Made by a program: the position numbers and the translations under genes. 64,000 nucleotides of DNA, from contig PXBD01000031.1 in the NCBI GenBank assembly GCA_003565625.1, positions 1 through 64,000 on the forward strand, read 5' to 3'. This DNA is from Gammaproteobacteria bacterium (GTDB lineage: Bacteria > Pseudomonadota > Gammaproteobacteria > Xanthomonadales > Wenzhouxiangellaceae). Within the stretch, counting starts at the first letter, position 1. Every line of letters begins with the position of its first letter. The notes under the pieces are model-generated. The model did no database searches, was not told where the DNA came from, and saw only the letters and a list, made by a program, of their open reading frames with translations. Positions 10,001 through 17,018 of this stretch are shown piece after piece.

Positions 10001-10030
10001 TGTCACCAGACCAATTGTCACCAGACCAAT
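10001..10030 (+). repeat. Perfect tandem duplication (15 bp x2) in the rpsT leader
   Basis: TGTCACCAGACCAAT occurs twice in direct succession, ending 2 bp before the AGGAG ribosome binding site of rpsT. Confidence 0.95.
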
Positions 10031-10042
10031 CAGGAGTACTTC

Positions 10043-10309
10043 GTGGCCAACAGCGTTTCTGCCCGCAAACGGGCCCGTCAGGCCGAGCGGCATCGCCAAC
10101 GCAACGCGTCGCTTCGCTCGCATGTCCGGACCCGGATCAAGCGGGTTCTGCGCGCCATTGAAGCCGGCGACAAGGCGGCTGCAGAGTCGGCCTACCAGGC
10201 CGCGGTTCCAGCAATCGACCGTTCGGTTTCGAAGGGCATTATGCACGCCAACAAGGCTGCCCGGCACAAGTCGCGGCTGAACCAGCACCTCCGGGGCATG
10301 TCCGGCTGA
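10043..10309 (+). CDS. rpsT: Ribosomal protein bS20
   Basis: An 88-residue basic protein binding 16S rRNA in the small subunit. The helical N-terminus MANSVSARKRARQAERHRQR and the C-terminal KGIMHANKAARHKSRL block are typical. The start is GTG, with AGGAG about 8 nt upstream. A non-ATG start is also known for E. coli rpsT, where it takes part in autoregulation. It is divergent from murJ, and 42 bp upstream of a universal-stress gene with no clear terminator between. Confidence 0.97.
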   Translation: MANSVSARKRARQAERHRQRNASLRSHVRTRIKRVLRAIEAGDKAAAESAYQAAVPAIDRSVSKGIMHANKAARHKSRLNQHLRGMSG

Positions 10310-10325
10310 GGCCGGACGTCCCGCG

Positions 10326-10351
10326 CAGTCTGCAAGCCAGTCTGCAAGCCA
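10326..10351 (+). repeat. Perfect tandem duplication (12 bp x2) between rpsT and the stress gene
   Basis: CAGTCTGCAAGC is repeated twice and followed by CA. The array touches the ATG of the universal-stress gene and occupies the place where a ribosome binding site would normally lie. Confidence 0.93.
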
Positions 10352-10774
10352 ATGAGCAGCCACATTCTTGTCGGCATTGACGGTTCACCGCAGGGGGACA
10401 AGGCATTCGCCTACGCCCTCAATCTTGCCGCTCGGGCAGCGGCTGTTCTGCATGCCTGCGCCGTGGTCTATGGACCAGACATCGAAATGGCCGAAGCCAG
10501 CGAGCGCGAAGCGTTGATTGAGCAGCGACGTGAACAGTTGCGCAAGAAGCTCGACTCGCTGGCCGCACAGGCGGGAGAGACCGGTGTGGAAATCCAGCTG
10601 CACATCCTCGAAGGCCAGCCGGTCGAACAATTGCTGGCCCTGGCCCAGAGCCAAAACGTCAGTCACATTGTCGTCGGTCATCGCAGCAAGGGCCTGTTCG
10701 AACAGCTGCTGATGGGCTCTGTGGCCAAGGGCGTGGTTGACCAGGCCCGCTGCAACGTCACCGTCGTGCGCTGA
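10352..10774 (+). CDS. Universal stress protein (UspA family)
   Basis: A 140-residue single-domain Usp. It begins ILVGIDGSPQGDKAFAYAL, the typical first β-strand. Near the end, VVGHRSKGLFEQLLMGSVAKGV contains the G-2x-G-9x-G-S pattern associated with ATP binding. Such proteins respond to starvation and stress, but the specific role is unknown. The ATG has no recognisable Shine-Dalgarno sequence because the upstream 25 bp are a tandem duplication. Cotranscription with rpsT is possible. Confidence 0.93.
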   Translation: MSSHILVGIDGSPQGDKAFAYALNLAARAAAVLHACAVVYGPDIEMAEASEREALIEQRREQLRKKLDSLAAQAGETGVEIQLHILEGQPVEQLLALAQSQNVSHIVVGHRSKGLFEQLLMGSVAKGVVDQARCNVTVVR

Positions 10775-10810
10775 AAGCACGGTGCGCCGTCCGGGCCCGG
10801 CCCGGTGCCC

Positions 10811-11410
10811 TCACTGCGACCGGTAGCGCCGGTGGAGAATCTGGACCCGGCGCACGTATTCGCGCGTTTCCGGAAACGGCGGCACGCCATCGTGGCGGCG
10901 CACGGCGTTTTCCCCGGCGTTGTAGGCTGCCAGAATGCGCACTAGGTCCTGATCGAACTGCTCCGACAACCAGGCCAGATAGGCGACTCCACCACTGATG
11001 TTGTCGACCGGATCCAGCGCATTGATCACCCCGAAGCGACGCGCGGTATCCGGCATCAACTGCATCAAGCCCTGGGCGCCGGCATGGGAGACCGCATCGA
11101 CCTCGAACCAGGACTCGGCGTGCACAACCGCGCGAACGAGCGCGGGATCGACACCAAAAACTTCGCTGGCGGCCTCGATTTCGGCCTGGAAATGCCCGTT
11201 GAACAGGGGCGTGCGCTCCCAGTCCACGCCCGTGCGGCAGGTGCCGTAACAGCCGAGATTGCGCACCTGATAGCGCGTGCTGTCGGGCTTGCGATCGGTG
11301 AACACGGTGATTCCGTTTTCATCGACATAGGTGTAAATCTGGGCCCGCGCGGCCTCCGGATGAGCCAGCATCCCGGCTACCGCCAGCAAGATCCAGCCGA
11401 CAACGCGCAC
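10811..11410 (-). CDS. Periplasmic lytic transglycosylase (SLT domain) with DUF4124-like N-terminus
   Basis: A protein of about 199 residues with a signal peptide ending near ARA-QIY. A short DUF4124-like segment (IYTYVDENGITVFTDRKP) comes first, then an SLT/goose-lysozyme-like domain. That domain contains HAESWFEVDAVSHAGAQGLMQLMP, whose ES is the catalytic glutamate motif, and later AYNAGE. It should cleave glycan strands of peptidoglycan. The GTG at 11408-11410 is taken as start; a TTG at 11416 is equally in frame. It follows the SDR gene by a few bases, as the last member of an msrA–phosphatase–SDR–transglycosylase run. Confidence 0.9.
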   Translation of the reverse strand: MRVVGWILLAVAGMLAHPEAARAQIYTYVDENGITVFTDRKPDSTRYQVRNLGCYGTCRTGVDWERTPLFNGHFQAEIEAASEVFGVDPALVRAVVHAESWFEVDAVSHAGAQGLMQLMPDTARRFGVINALDPVDNISGGVAYLAWLSEQFDQDLVRILAAYNAGENAVRRHDGVPPFPETREYVRRVQILHRRYRSQ

Positions 11411-11422
11411 GGTCAACAGGCC

Positions 11423-12178
11423 TCAGAACCCGCCGGTCACCGACAGCCCGCCGTCTGCGGTCAGCACCTGGCCTGACAGCCAGCCGGAGTCAGGACCGCA
11501 CAGGAAGGCAATCACACGCCCAATATCGACCGGCTCGGCCAAACGCTTCAGGGGCGTCGTGGTCTCGAAGTACCGCACCATGCGCTCGTTTTCCAGCAGG
11601 GCACGGGCGAAATCGGTCTTGACCAGTCCGGGCGCTACCGCATTGACGCGGATGCCATCTCCGCCCAGTTCCAGGGCGAGGTTGCGAACCAGTTGATTCT
11701 CGGCCGCCTTCGACATGCCGTAAACACCGATAAGCTTGTTGCCAAACTGACCGGCAATCGAAGACACCAACACCAGCGCCCCGTTGCCGGCTGCTTTCAG
11801 ATGCGGACGGGCGGCGTGGGCCAGGCGCATGGCGCTGAACACGTTATTGCGCATGATCAGGTCAAACGCCTGTTGGTCGACCTGATCAGACGGACCGTAG
11901 ACCGGGTTGCTGGCCGCATTCATGACTACCGCATCGAGGCGGCCAAACTGCTCGACGGCTCTACTGACCAGGGCTTCCAGCTGCTCTTCATGACCGATGT
12001 GGCAGGGTATGGCCACGGCCTGGCCGCCAGCGGCACGGATCGCTTCGGCGACCGGTTCGCAGCTGTCCTGCGAGCGGCTGGACACCACCACCCGGTAGCC
12101 GCGTTCGGCCATGACTTCGGCCGTAGCCTGACCGATGCCGCGGCTTGATCCGGTAATAATGACAACGGGCTCGCTCAC
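11423..12178 (-). CDS. Short-chain dehydrogenase/reductase
   Basis: A 251-residue classical SDR oxidoreductase. The NAD(P)-binding motif is TGSSRGIGQA, NAAS corresponds to the NNAG strand motif, the catalytic serine lies in LVSSIAG, and YGMSKAAENQL carries the Tyr-x-x-x-Lys pair. The substrate cannot be deduced. The GTG at 12176-12178 is supported by AGGGAG about 6 nt upstream. The much longer open frame upstream of it is not protein-like. The last codons nearly touch the transglycosylase gene. Confidence 0.92.
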   Translation of the reverse strand: MSEPVVIITGSSRGIGQATAEVMAERGYRVVVSSRSQDSCEPVAEAIRAAGGQAVAIPCHIGHEEQLEALVSRAVEQFGRLDAVVMNAASNPVYGPSDQVDQQAFDLIMRNNVFSAMRLAHAARPHLKAAGNGALVLVSSIAGQFGNKLIGVYGMSKAAENQLVRNLALELGGDGIRVNAVAPGLVKTDFARALLENERMVRYFETTTPLKRLAEPVDIGRVIAFLCGPDSGWLSGQVLTADGGLSVTGGF

Positions 12179-12213
12179 TGAATCTCCCTTGCAAAATTTT
12201 GACTTGATTGGCC

Positions 12214-12942
12214 TCAGGCCAGGGTTTGCAGACCGCGCTCGGCCAGATGTTCGACGCAGTTCAGGCGCGCTATGCGCCAGCACCGGTCGTGCTCCAGGCC
12301 CAGCTCGGTTACCGAGGCATTGTACAAGCTGACGTTGAGCCGGCGCTGCCATTCCAGATCATGACCGCACAACTCGGCCACCAGGGTGCTGATCACCCCG
12401 GCCGAAGTCACCACCACGACCGAGCGCCCCGCGCGCAAACATCGACGCCAGGCCGGCACGGCCAGCAGCACCCGGGTTTGAAACGCCGCCCAGGATCCGT
12501 TGATCGGATCACGCAAGACATCACGCTGCCAGTAGTCGAGCACCTCCGGGAACCAGGCCATGAACGTGGCCAGAAACGCGACCGGGTCGGCGAAAGCGGA
12601 TTCCGGCGGCGGACGCAAACCCAGATGGGACGCCTGCTCGCGGGCCGCCATCAGCAAATGATCGACCCGGTACTCGTTCAGGCAGGGATTGATCTGAACC
12701 ACGCCCGCGACAGGCAGCGCGTCAACGGTCTGGCGGTGGCGCCGCAGGGCGCCGCTCCAGACCGGCCATGACTCAATCCCCTCACCCGCCAGCCGCTGTC
12801 CAAGCAGCGCTGCCTGGACCAGGCCGGTCTCCGACAGGCGGTCGTAGTCTTGCGTGCCCAGCATGCCCTGGGCATGACGCAACAGAATCAGTCGGGGCCG
12901 GGCCGGGGGACCCGCTGGATCACAAGGCGCAGCTGCCACCAC
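12214..12942 (-). CDS. Histidine phosphatase family protein
   Basis: About 242 residues of the phosphoglycerate-mutase-like (histidine phosphatase) superfamily. LILLRHAQGMLG is the RHG-type catalytic motif. WPVWSGALRRHRQT is the second conserved block, and VVVTSAGVISTLVAEL matches the C-terminal His-motif region, although the usual second catalytic His (SHG) is replaced by TSAG. That makes activity uncertain. The start is uncertain: GTG at 12940-12942 overlaps the end of msrA by about 20 nt, and no ATG lies before the motif. Confidence 0.82.
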   Translation of the reverse strand: MVAAAPCDPAGPPARPRLILLRHAQGMLGTQDYDRLSETGLVQAALLGQRLAGEGIESWPVWSGALRRHRQTVDALPVAGVVQINPCLNEYRVDHLLMAAREQASHLGLRPPPESAFADPVAFLATFMAWFPEVLDYWQRDVLRDPINGSWAAFQTRVLLAVPAWRRCLRAGRSVVVVTSAGVISTLVAELCGHDLEWQRRLNVSLYNASVTELGLEHDRCWRIARLNCVEHLAERGLQTLA

Positions 12943-13390
12943 GACGGGCCAGATACTGCTGATGGTAATCCTCGGCCTTCCAGAAGGTCGCCGCTGGCTC
13001 GATCCGGGTCGCGATCGGGCCGGGGAAGCGACCGGAGGCATTCATTTCGCCCAGCACCTGCTCGGCCAGTTCGCGCTGTTGTTCATCGTGGTAAAAAATC
13101 ACCGAGCGATACTGGCGCCCAGCATCCGGGCCCTGGCGATCGACCTGGGTTGGGTCATGCATCGCGAAAAAAGCACGCAGGAGGCGATCGTAGCCCACCG
13201 CATCCGGATCGTAATCCAGTTGCACCACCTCGACGTGGCCCGTTTGGTCGGTACAGACCTGCTGGTAGCTGGGCTCATCGACGTGCCCACCCATGTAGCC
13301 GACCAGCGCGTCCGCGACACCTGGCACCTGACGAAATCTCGCCTCTACACCCCAAAAGCAACCTGCGCCGAACGTGGCCTTGTTGGTCAT
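12920..13390 (-). CDS. msrA: Peptide methionine sulfoxide reductase A
   Basis: A 156-residue enzyme that reduces methionine-S-sulfoxide in oxidised proteins. The GAGCFWGVEA motif puts the catalytic Cys at residue 11, and YRSVIFYHDEQQ and FWKAEDYHQQY are further family blocks. A C-terminal Cys near the end (GGSCAL) could resolve the disulfide. The ATG at 13388-13390 was chosen because MsrA starts right at this motif. It is divergent from sbcB. Confidence 0.96.
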   Translation of the reverse strand: MTNKATFGAGCFWGVEARFRQVPGVADALVGYMGGHVDEPSYQQVCTDQTGHVEVVQLDYDPDAVGYDRLLRAFFAMHDPTQVDRQGPDAGRQYRSVIFYHDEQQRELAEQVLGEMNASGRFPGPIATRIEPAATFWKAEDYHQQYLARRGGSCAL

Positions 13391-13490
13391 ATCCCGTCCA
13401 TGAGTAAAAATCTGTCGAAATGGTACCCGAGCCGTGCGCTCGATCGTGCGAAGATTCTTCCTTCCACCCACCGCCCGTACGAGCCTGGCC

Positions 13491-14921
13491 ATGGCTGAGA
13501 GCTTCCTCTGGCACGACTACGAAACCTTTGGCGCTGATCCGCGCCGGGACCGGCCGGCCCAGTTTGCCGCCATCCGCACCGACGCCGACCTGGAGCCAGT
13601 GGGTGAGCCGGTGATGCTGTACTGCCAGCCGGCCAGCGATCTGCTGCCGCAGCCCGATGCCTGCCTGATCACCGGCATCACGCCGCAGCAGGCCCGGGCC
13701 GAGGGTTTGCCGGAAAACGAGTTCGCCGGCGCCATCGCGGTCCAGATGCATCAGCCAGGCACCTGCAGCGTTGGCTACAACAGCCTGCGCTTCGACGATG
13801 AATTTACCCGGCATCTGTTCTGGCGCAACTTTTTCGATCCCTATGCGCGCGAGTACGCCAACGGCAACAGCCGCTTCGACCTGATCGATCTGGCCCGCAT
13901 GATGCGGGCCCTGCGGCCCGACGGTCTGGCCTGGCCGGACCGCGAGGACGGCAGCCCCGGCTTCCGGCTCGAAGCGCTTGCGGCAGCCAATGGCCTCGAT
14001 ACCCGCAATGCCCACGACGCCATGGCCGACGTTGAGGCCACCCTGGGCCTGGCCCGACGGATGCGTGCCGCCCAACCACGGTTATGGCAATGGGCCCTGC
14101 GCATGCGCGAGCGTCACACCGTCAGCGCGCTGCTGGCGCAGCGCCGGCCGCTGCTGCACGCCAGCTCCCGCCTGCCGGCCCGCTACAGCGCCACCGCCCC
14201 GGTCCTGCCGCTGGCCGAGCATCCCGCCATTCGCTCACAGTGGCTGGTCTGGAACCTGCGCAAGGATCCGTACCCTTTCCTTGAGCTGGACGCCGACCAG
14301 CTCGCCGATCTGCTCTGGACGCCGGCGGCTGATCTTCCGGAGGGTCTGCAACGCCTCCCGGTCAAGATCGTGCGCAGCAATCGTTGCCCGATGCTTGCGC
14401 CGATGACCGTGCTCGATGAAGCGGCAACAGAGCGCCTGGAACTTGACCTCCCCCAGGTTGAGGCGCACGCCGCCGTGCTGCACGACCACCCCGACTTCAT
14501 CGTCAGGCTCAAGGCACTGTTCCAGCGCCCGCCGGGTACTGCCATCGACCCGGAACTCGATCTCTATGGCGGCTTCGTGCGCGGATCCGACGCAAGCCTG
14601 CGCGATCGCATCCGCGAACTCTCTCCGGACCAGCTCAACGAGTTATCCACCCCGTTCGAAGACGAGCGGCTCAACACCCTGTTGTTTCGCTACCGGGCGC
14701 GGCTATGGCCGGAGCGACTCGACGAAAGCGAACTGGCGCGGTGGCAGGCCTACCGCCGCCGGCGCTTGCTGCATGACCCGGAGCTTGCCAGTATTCAGCT
14801 GGCCGAATACCAGCAGCGCCTGACCGAATTGTTCCAGCAACACCCGGAACGGCGCGAGCTGCTGGAGCACCTGGCCCAATGGCCGGCGGAGATCGGGGCC
14901 GACGAGCTGCGCGAGCCCTGA
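13491..14921 (+). CDS. sbcB: Exodeoxyribonuclease I
   Basis: A 476-residue 3'-5' single-strand DNA exonuclease of the DEDD family. WHDYETFGADPRRDRPAQFA contains the first DxE motif, GYNSLRFDDEFTRHLF the second, and NAHDAMADVEAT the last Asp motif. Exonuclease I acts in mismatch repair and recombination. The ATG at 13491 matches the family N-terminus; the frame also contains an upstream ATG at 13434. It is followed by a 267-bp spacer with DnaA boxes. Confidence 0.96.
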   Translation: MAESFLWHDYETFGADPRRDRPAQFAAIRTDADLEPVGEPVMLYCQPASDLLPQPDACLITGITPQQARAEGLPENEFAGAIAVQMHQPGTCSVGYNSLRFDDEFTRHLFWRNFFDPYAREYANGNSRFDLIDLARMMRALRPDGLAWPDREDGSPGFRLEALAAANGLDTRNAHDAMADVEATLGLARRMRAAQPRLWQWALRMRERHTVSALLAQRRPLLHASSRLPARYSATAPVLPLAEHPAIRSQWLVWNLRKDPYPFLELDADQLADLLWTPAADLPEGLQRLPVKIVRSNRCPMLAPMTVLDEAATERLELDLPQVEAHAAVLHDHPDFIVRLKALFQRPPGTAIDPELDLYGGFVRGSDASLRDRIRELSPDQLNELSTPFEDERLNTLLFRYRARLWPERLDESELARWQAYRRRRLLHDPELASIQLAEYQQRLTELFQQHPERRELLEHLAQWPAEIGADELREP

Positions 14922-14964
14922 TTCAAGCACTTAAGCCTTATTGCTGAAGTGTGGCCTGCGGTTG

Positions 14965-15165
14965 TTATGCACAACTGCCTGATTCATGGTTTGACCAATC
15001 CCTCACGCCGACCACGCCCTGCAAGACCGCTCGAAAAAATCGTACGTACCTGATTTTATAGGTACTTTTATTTCTGGACAAAATTTACCCAAAACGGAAA
15101 AGAGCAGGCTGCGGAGACCGTAGCGCCGATTCGCACACAACCTTATCCACAACGCGTGTGGATAA
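14965..15165. promoter_or_regulatory. DnaA-box cluster with AT-rich core (candidate replication-initiator binding region)
   Basis: The spacer after sbcB contains three perfect matches to the DnaA box TTATNCACA. They are TTATGCACA at 14965-14973, TTATCCACA at 15143-15151, and its exact inverse TGTGGATAA at 15157-15165, the last two separated by 5 bp. Between them, about 15034-15100 is clearly AT-rich for this genome. It also holds a small inverted repeat, GTACCT(8)AGGTAC at 15046-15065, followed by TTTTATTT, which could alternatively be a weak sbcB terminator. No gene is visible in 14922-15188. Confidence 0.6.
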
Positions 15166-15188
15166 ACGCAGGGCGGCATAGTCGGCAG

Positions 15189-15506
15189 TCAACAGCGATG
15201 TACCGGCGAGACCAGAGCGCGCTCTTCCACCGCGCCAGTCGGGAGTAGGCCCTCCAGCGTCATTTGCGGCCCGATGCCCCCGGAATGCGGACCCGGCACG
15301 GCCGGCAGTGCCTGGGTTTGGGTCAGCGCAGCGCGGATCAGACGATCGCTGCGCGGGGAGACAAACTCGACCACGCTGCCGTCGTCAAAGCGCATCATCA
15401 GCACTACGGGTGGCTCTCCTCCCCGACCCGGGCGGGCGATCACGCCGGTGATGGTGCGCCCGACGATCTGGTCACGAAACTGGCGCGAACTGGCGCTTTG
15501 TTGCAT
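15189..15506 (-). CDS. Conserved-looking hypothetical protein, 105 aa
   Basis: I do not recognise a family. The ATG at 15504-15506 has AGGAG at a good distance (AGGAGATTTTCCATG), which supports a real gene. The protein has no signal peptide or membrane segment. The middle part alternates like a small β-rich fold (VVLMMRFDDGSVVEFVSP), and the last third is Pro/Gly-rich with one Cys near the end. A possible promoter lies at 15539-15566. It lies between the DnaA-box region and comEA. Confidence 0.6.
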   Translation of the reverse strand: MQQSASSRQFRDQIVGRTITGVIARPGRGGEPPVVLMMRFDDGSVVEFVSPRSDRLIRAALTQTQALPAVPGPHSGGIGPQMTLEGLLPTGAVEERALVSPVHRC

Positions 15507-15538
15507 GGAAAATCTCCTACAGGTTGTCTTGAGTCTGG

Positions 15539-15566
15539 ACTACATTCCAGCACGCCGTTTTCTCAA
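15539..15566 (-). promoter_or_regulatory. Possible promoter and operator of the 105-aa hypothetical gene
   Basis: On the reverse strand, TTGAGA (15561-15566) is followed after 16 bp by TGTAGT (15539-15544). The -35 element overlaps the inverted repeat TTCTCA(5)TGAGAA at 15560-15576, which could be an operator. The rest of the 250-bp gap up to 15756 shows nothing else I can name. Confidence 0.35.
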
Positions 15567-15756
15567 AACCTGAGAAGCGTTTTTCCCCCGGATCGAAACT
15601 TCGATTTCCTACCGATTCCCGGTCGCCTTTCCCACTGCGCAAAAAAGCCGTGATTTCTATTCTGTTGTCAACGTCGGACGGGCGTCCGGCGGGTCCCGGA
15701 ATCACCGGGAATCACAACTGAAACTACTTTGATAACCATTGAAAAGGAGATTGACC

Positions 15757-16038
15757 ATGATCAAGAACACCATTGCCGCCCTGCTGCTGTGCTTTGCCCT
15801 GACCGGCCTGGCCCACGCCGAAAACATGACGGTCAACGTCAATACCGCCACGGCCGAACAACTGGCCGAGGCCCTGACCGGCATCGGTGAAGCCCGCGCC
15901 GAAGCCATCATTGCCTACCGCGAGGAGCACGGCGGCTTCGACCACATCGACGAGTTGGTCAATGTGCGCGGCATCGGCCTGGCCACCGTCGATCGCAACC
16001 GCGACCGCATTGTGCTGGAGGAGCCGGCCCGCGACTAG
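15757..16038 (+). CDS. ComEA-like helix-hairpin-helix protein (secreted)
   Basis: A 93-residue protein with a signal peptide (TIAALLLCFALTGLAHA). The mature part is essentially one ComEA-type helix-hairpin-helix repeat (VNVNTATAEQLAEALTGIGE, then IDELVNVRGIG), expected to bind double-stranded DNA in the periplasm. Related proteins aid DNA uptake during transformation; that role here is inference. AGGAG precedes the ATG by about 7 nt. The gene stands alone and ends in the hairpin at 16051-16090. Confidence 0.9.
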   Translation: MIKNTIAALLLCFALTGLAHAENMTVNVNTATAEQLAEALTGIGEARAEAIIAYREEHGGFDHIDELVNVRGIGLATVDRNRDRIVLEEPARD

Positions 16039-16050
16039 CCGGCAACCGAT

Positions 16051-16090
16051 AACGGGCCGCCGGTTGCTGCGATCCGGCGGCCCGTTTCCT
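16051..16090 (+). terminator. Terminator-like hairpin after comEA-like gene
   Basis: A perfect 13-bp stem, AACGGGCCGCCGG/CCGGCGGCCCGTT, with a 10-nt loop. The following tract is TCCTT rather than a long T-run, so termination efficiency is uncertain. It lies between convergent genes. Confidence 0.7.
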
Positions 16091-16097
16091 TACCCGG

Positions 16098-17018
16098 TCA
16101 CGACCCCAGGTCGGCCGGCTGAATACCGCCGCTGCCGCGGTAACGCAATTCCCCCGCTTCGATGCGCACATCGAGGCGGTTTTCCGGTGGTGGAAGCGGG
16201 CAGGTGGTGTAGGCGTTGAACGCGCACGGAGGGTTATAGCTGCGATTGAAGTCCAGCACTACCCGGCCGTCGGACGGCAACTCCGAGTACAGATAGCGTC
16301 CCAGTCCATAAGTCTCCCGACCCGAAGTCCGGTCAGCGACGATAAAGAAAAGTGCATCATCGGCCGCCAGCGCTTCCAGGGCAAAGGTTTGACCATCGAA
16401 TTCAAACACGGCCCGACCGGGATTGGGCTGATCACGCAACTCACCGAGTACATCGGCAATGGGAATGGTCGCGCCCTCGGGGTGCGCTTCCCAGCGCGCT
16501 TCAACCCGCCAATCCGGGTTGAATTCGAAGTAGTCCAGGCCCTGGAAATCGCGCCGGGTTTCGGCCTCGCGGTCGCGCGCCCGAAACACCAGGCGATCGC
16601 CGCGGCGCGCAATTTCAAACCAGCCACTGCCGGCGCTGACCCGGGTCGCCGGCTCATCTCCGGCCACGGTCAACTCCAGGCCCTCAGCAAGCAGCTCACC
16701 CTCCACGGCAATGCCATCAGCGGCCGGCTCAAACCAGGCCCGCGTTCCGCGCAAACTCAGCGTACCCCAGTGGTCCGGCCCGGAAATCAGGCCCAGATCA
16801 CTGCCCTCATCGCTGCCGACGAGCCAGTCGCCGTCGCCGGGGAAACTCAGCGCGACCAGGCTCAGCCAACCGAATGGAGCCGTCAGACGCTCCAGACGCT
16901 GCTCGCGCCACTCGTGCGCCTCGGCCTCCCATTGCCCGACATCCTCGGCGGCCAGCGCCGCGGCCGCGCACAGCAACCCGAAAGCAAGCGTCATACGTCG
17001 CCAGTTACACCCTTCCAT
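16098..17018 (-). CDS. DUF1684 family protein (exported)
   Basis: A 306-residue protein with a signal peptide (MTLAFGLLCAAAALAAEDVG region). It shows the DUF1684 pattern: FGWLSLVALSFPGDGDWLVG early, DYFEFNPDWRVEARWEAHPE in the middle, and VVLDFNRSYNPPCAFNAYTT and CPLPPPENRLDVRIEAGE near the end. The molecular function of the family is unknown. The ATG at 17016-17018 has GGAGG 7 nt upstream and overlaps the end of manC by 14 nt, so the gene is probably cotranscribed with the sugar-nucleotide genes. Confidence 0.88.
   Translation of the reverse strand: MEGCNWRRMTLAFGLLCAAAALAAEDVGQWEAEAHEWREQRLERLTAPFGWLSLVALSFPGDGDWLVGSDEGSDLGLISGPDHWGTLSLRGTRAWFEPAADGIAVEGELLAEGLELTVAGDEPATRVSAGSGWFEIARRGDRLVFRARDREAETRRDFQGLDYFEFNPDWRVEARWEAHPEGATIPIADVLGELRDQPNPGRAVFEFDGQTFALEALAADDALFFIVADRTSGRETYGLGRYLYSELPSDGRVVLDFNRSYNPPCAFNAYTTCPLPPPENRLDVRIEAGELRYRGSGGIQPADLGS

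Noticed and set aside
15046-15072. A terminator for sbcB (GTACCT…AGGTAC plus TTTTATTT)
   Set aside because: The stem has only 6 bp with an 8-nt loop and lies about 125 bp after the stop codon. I kept it only as a note within the DnaA-box region.
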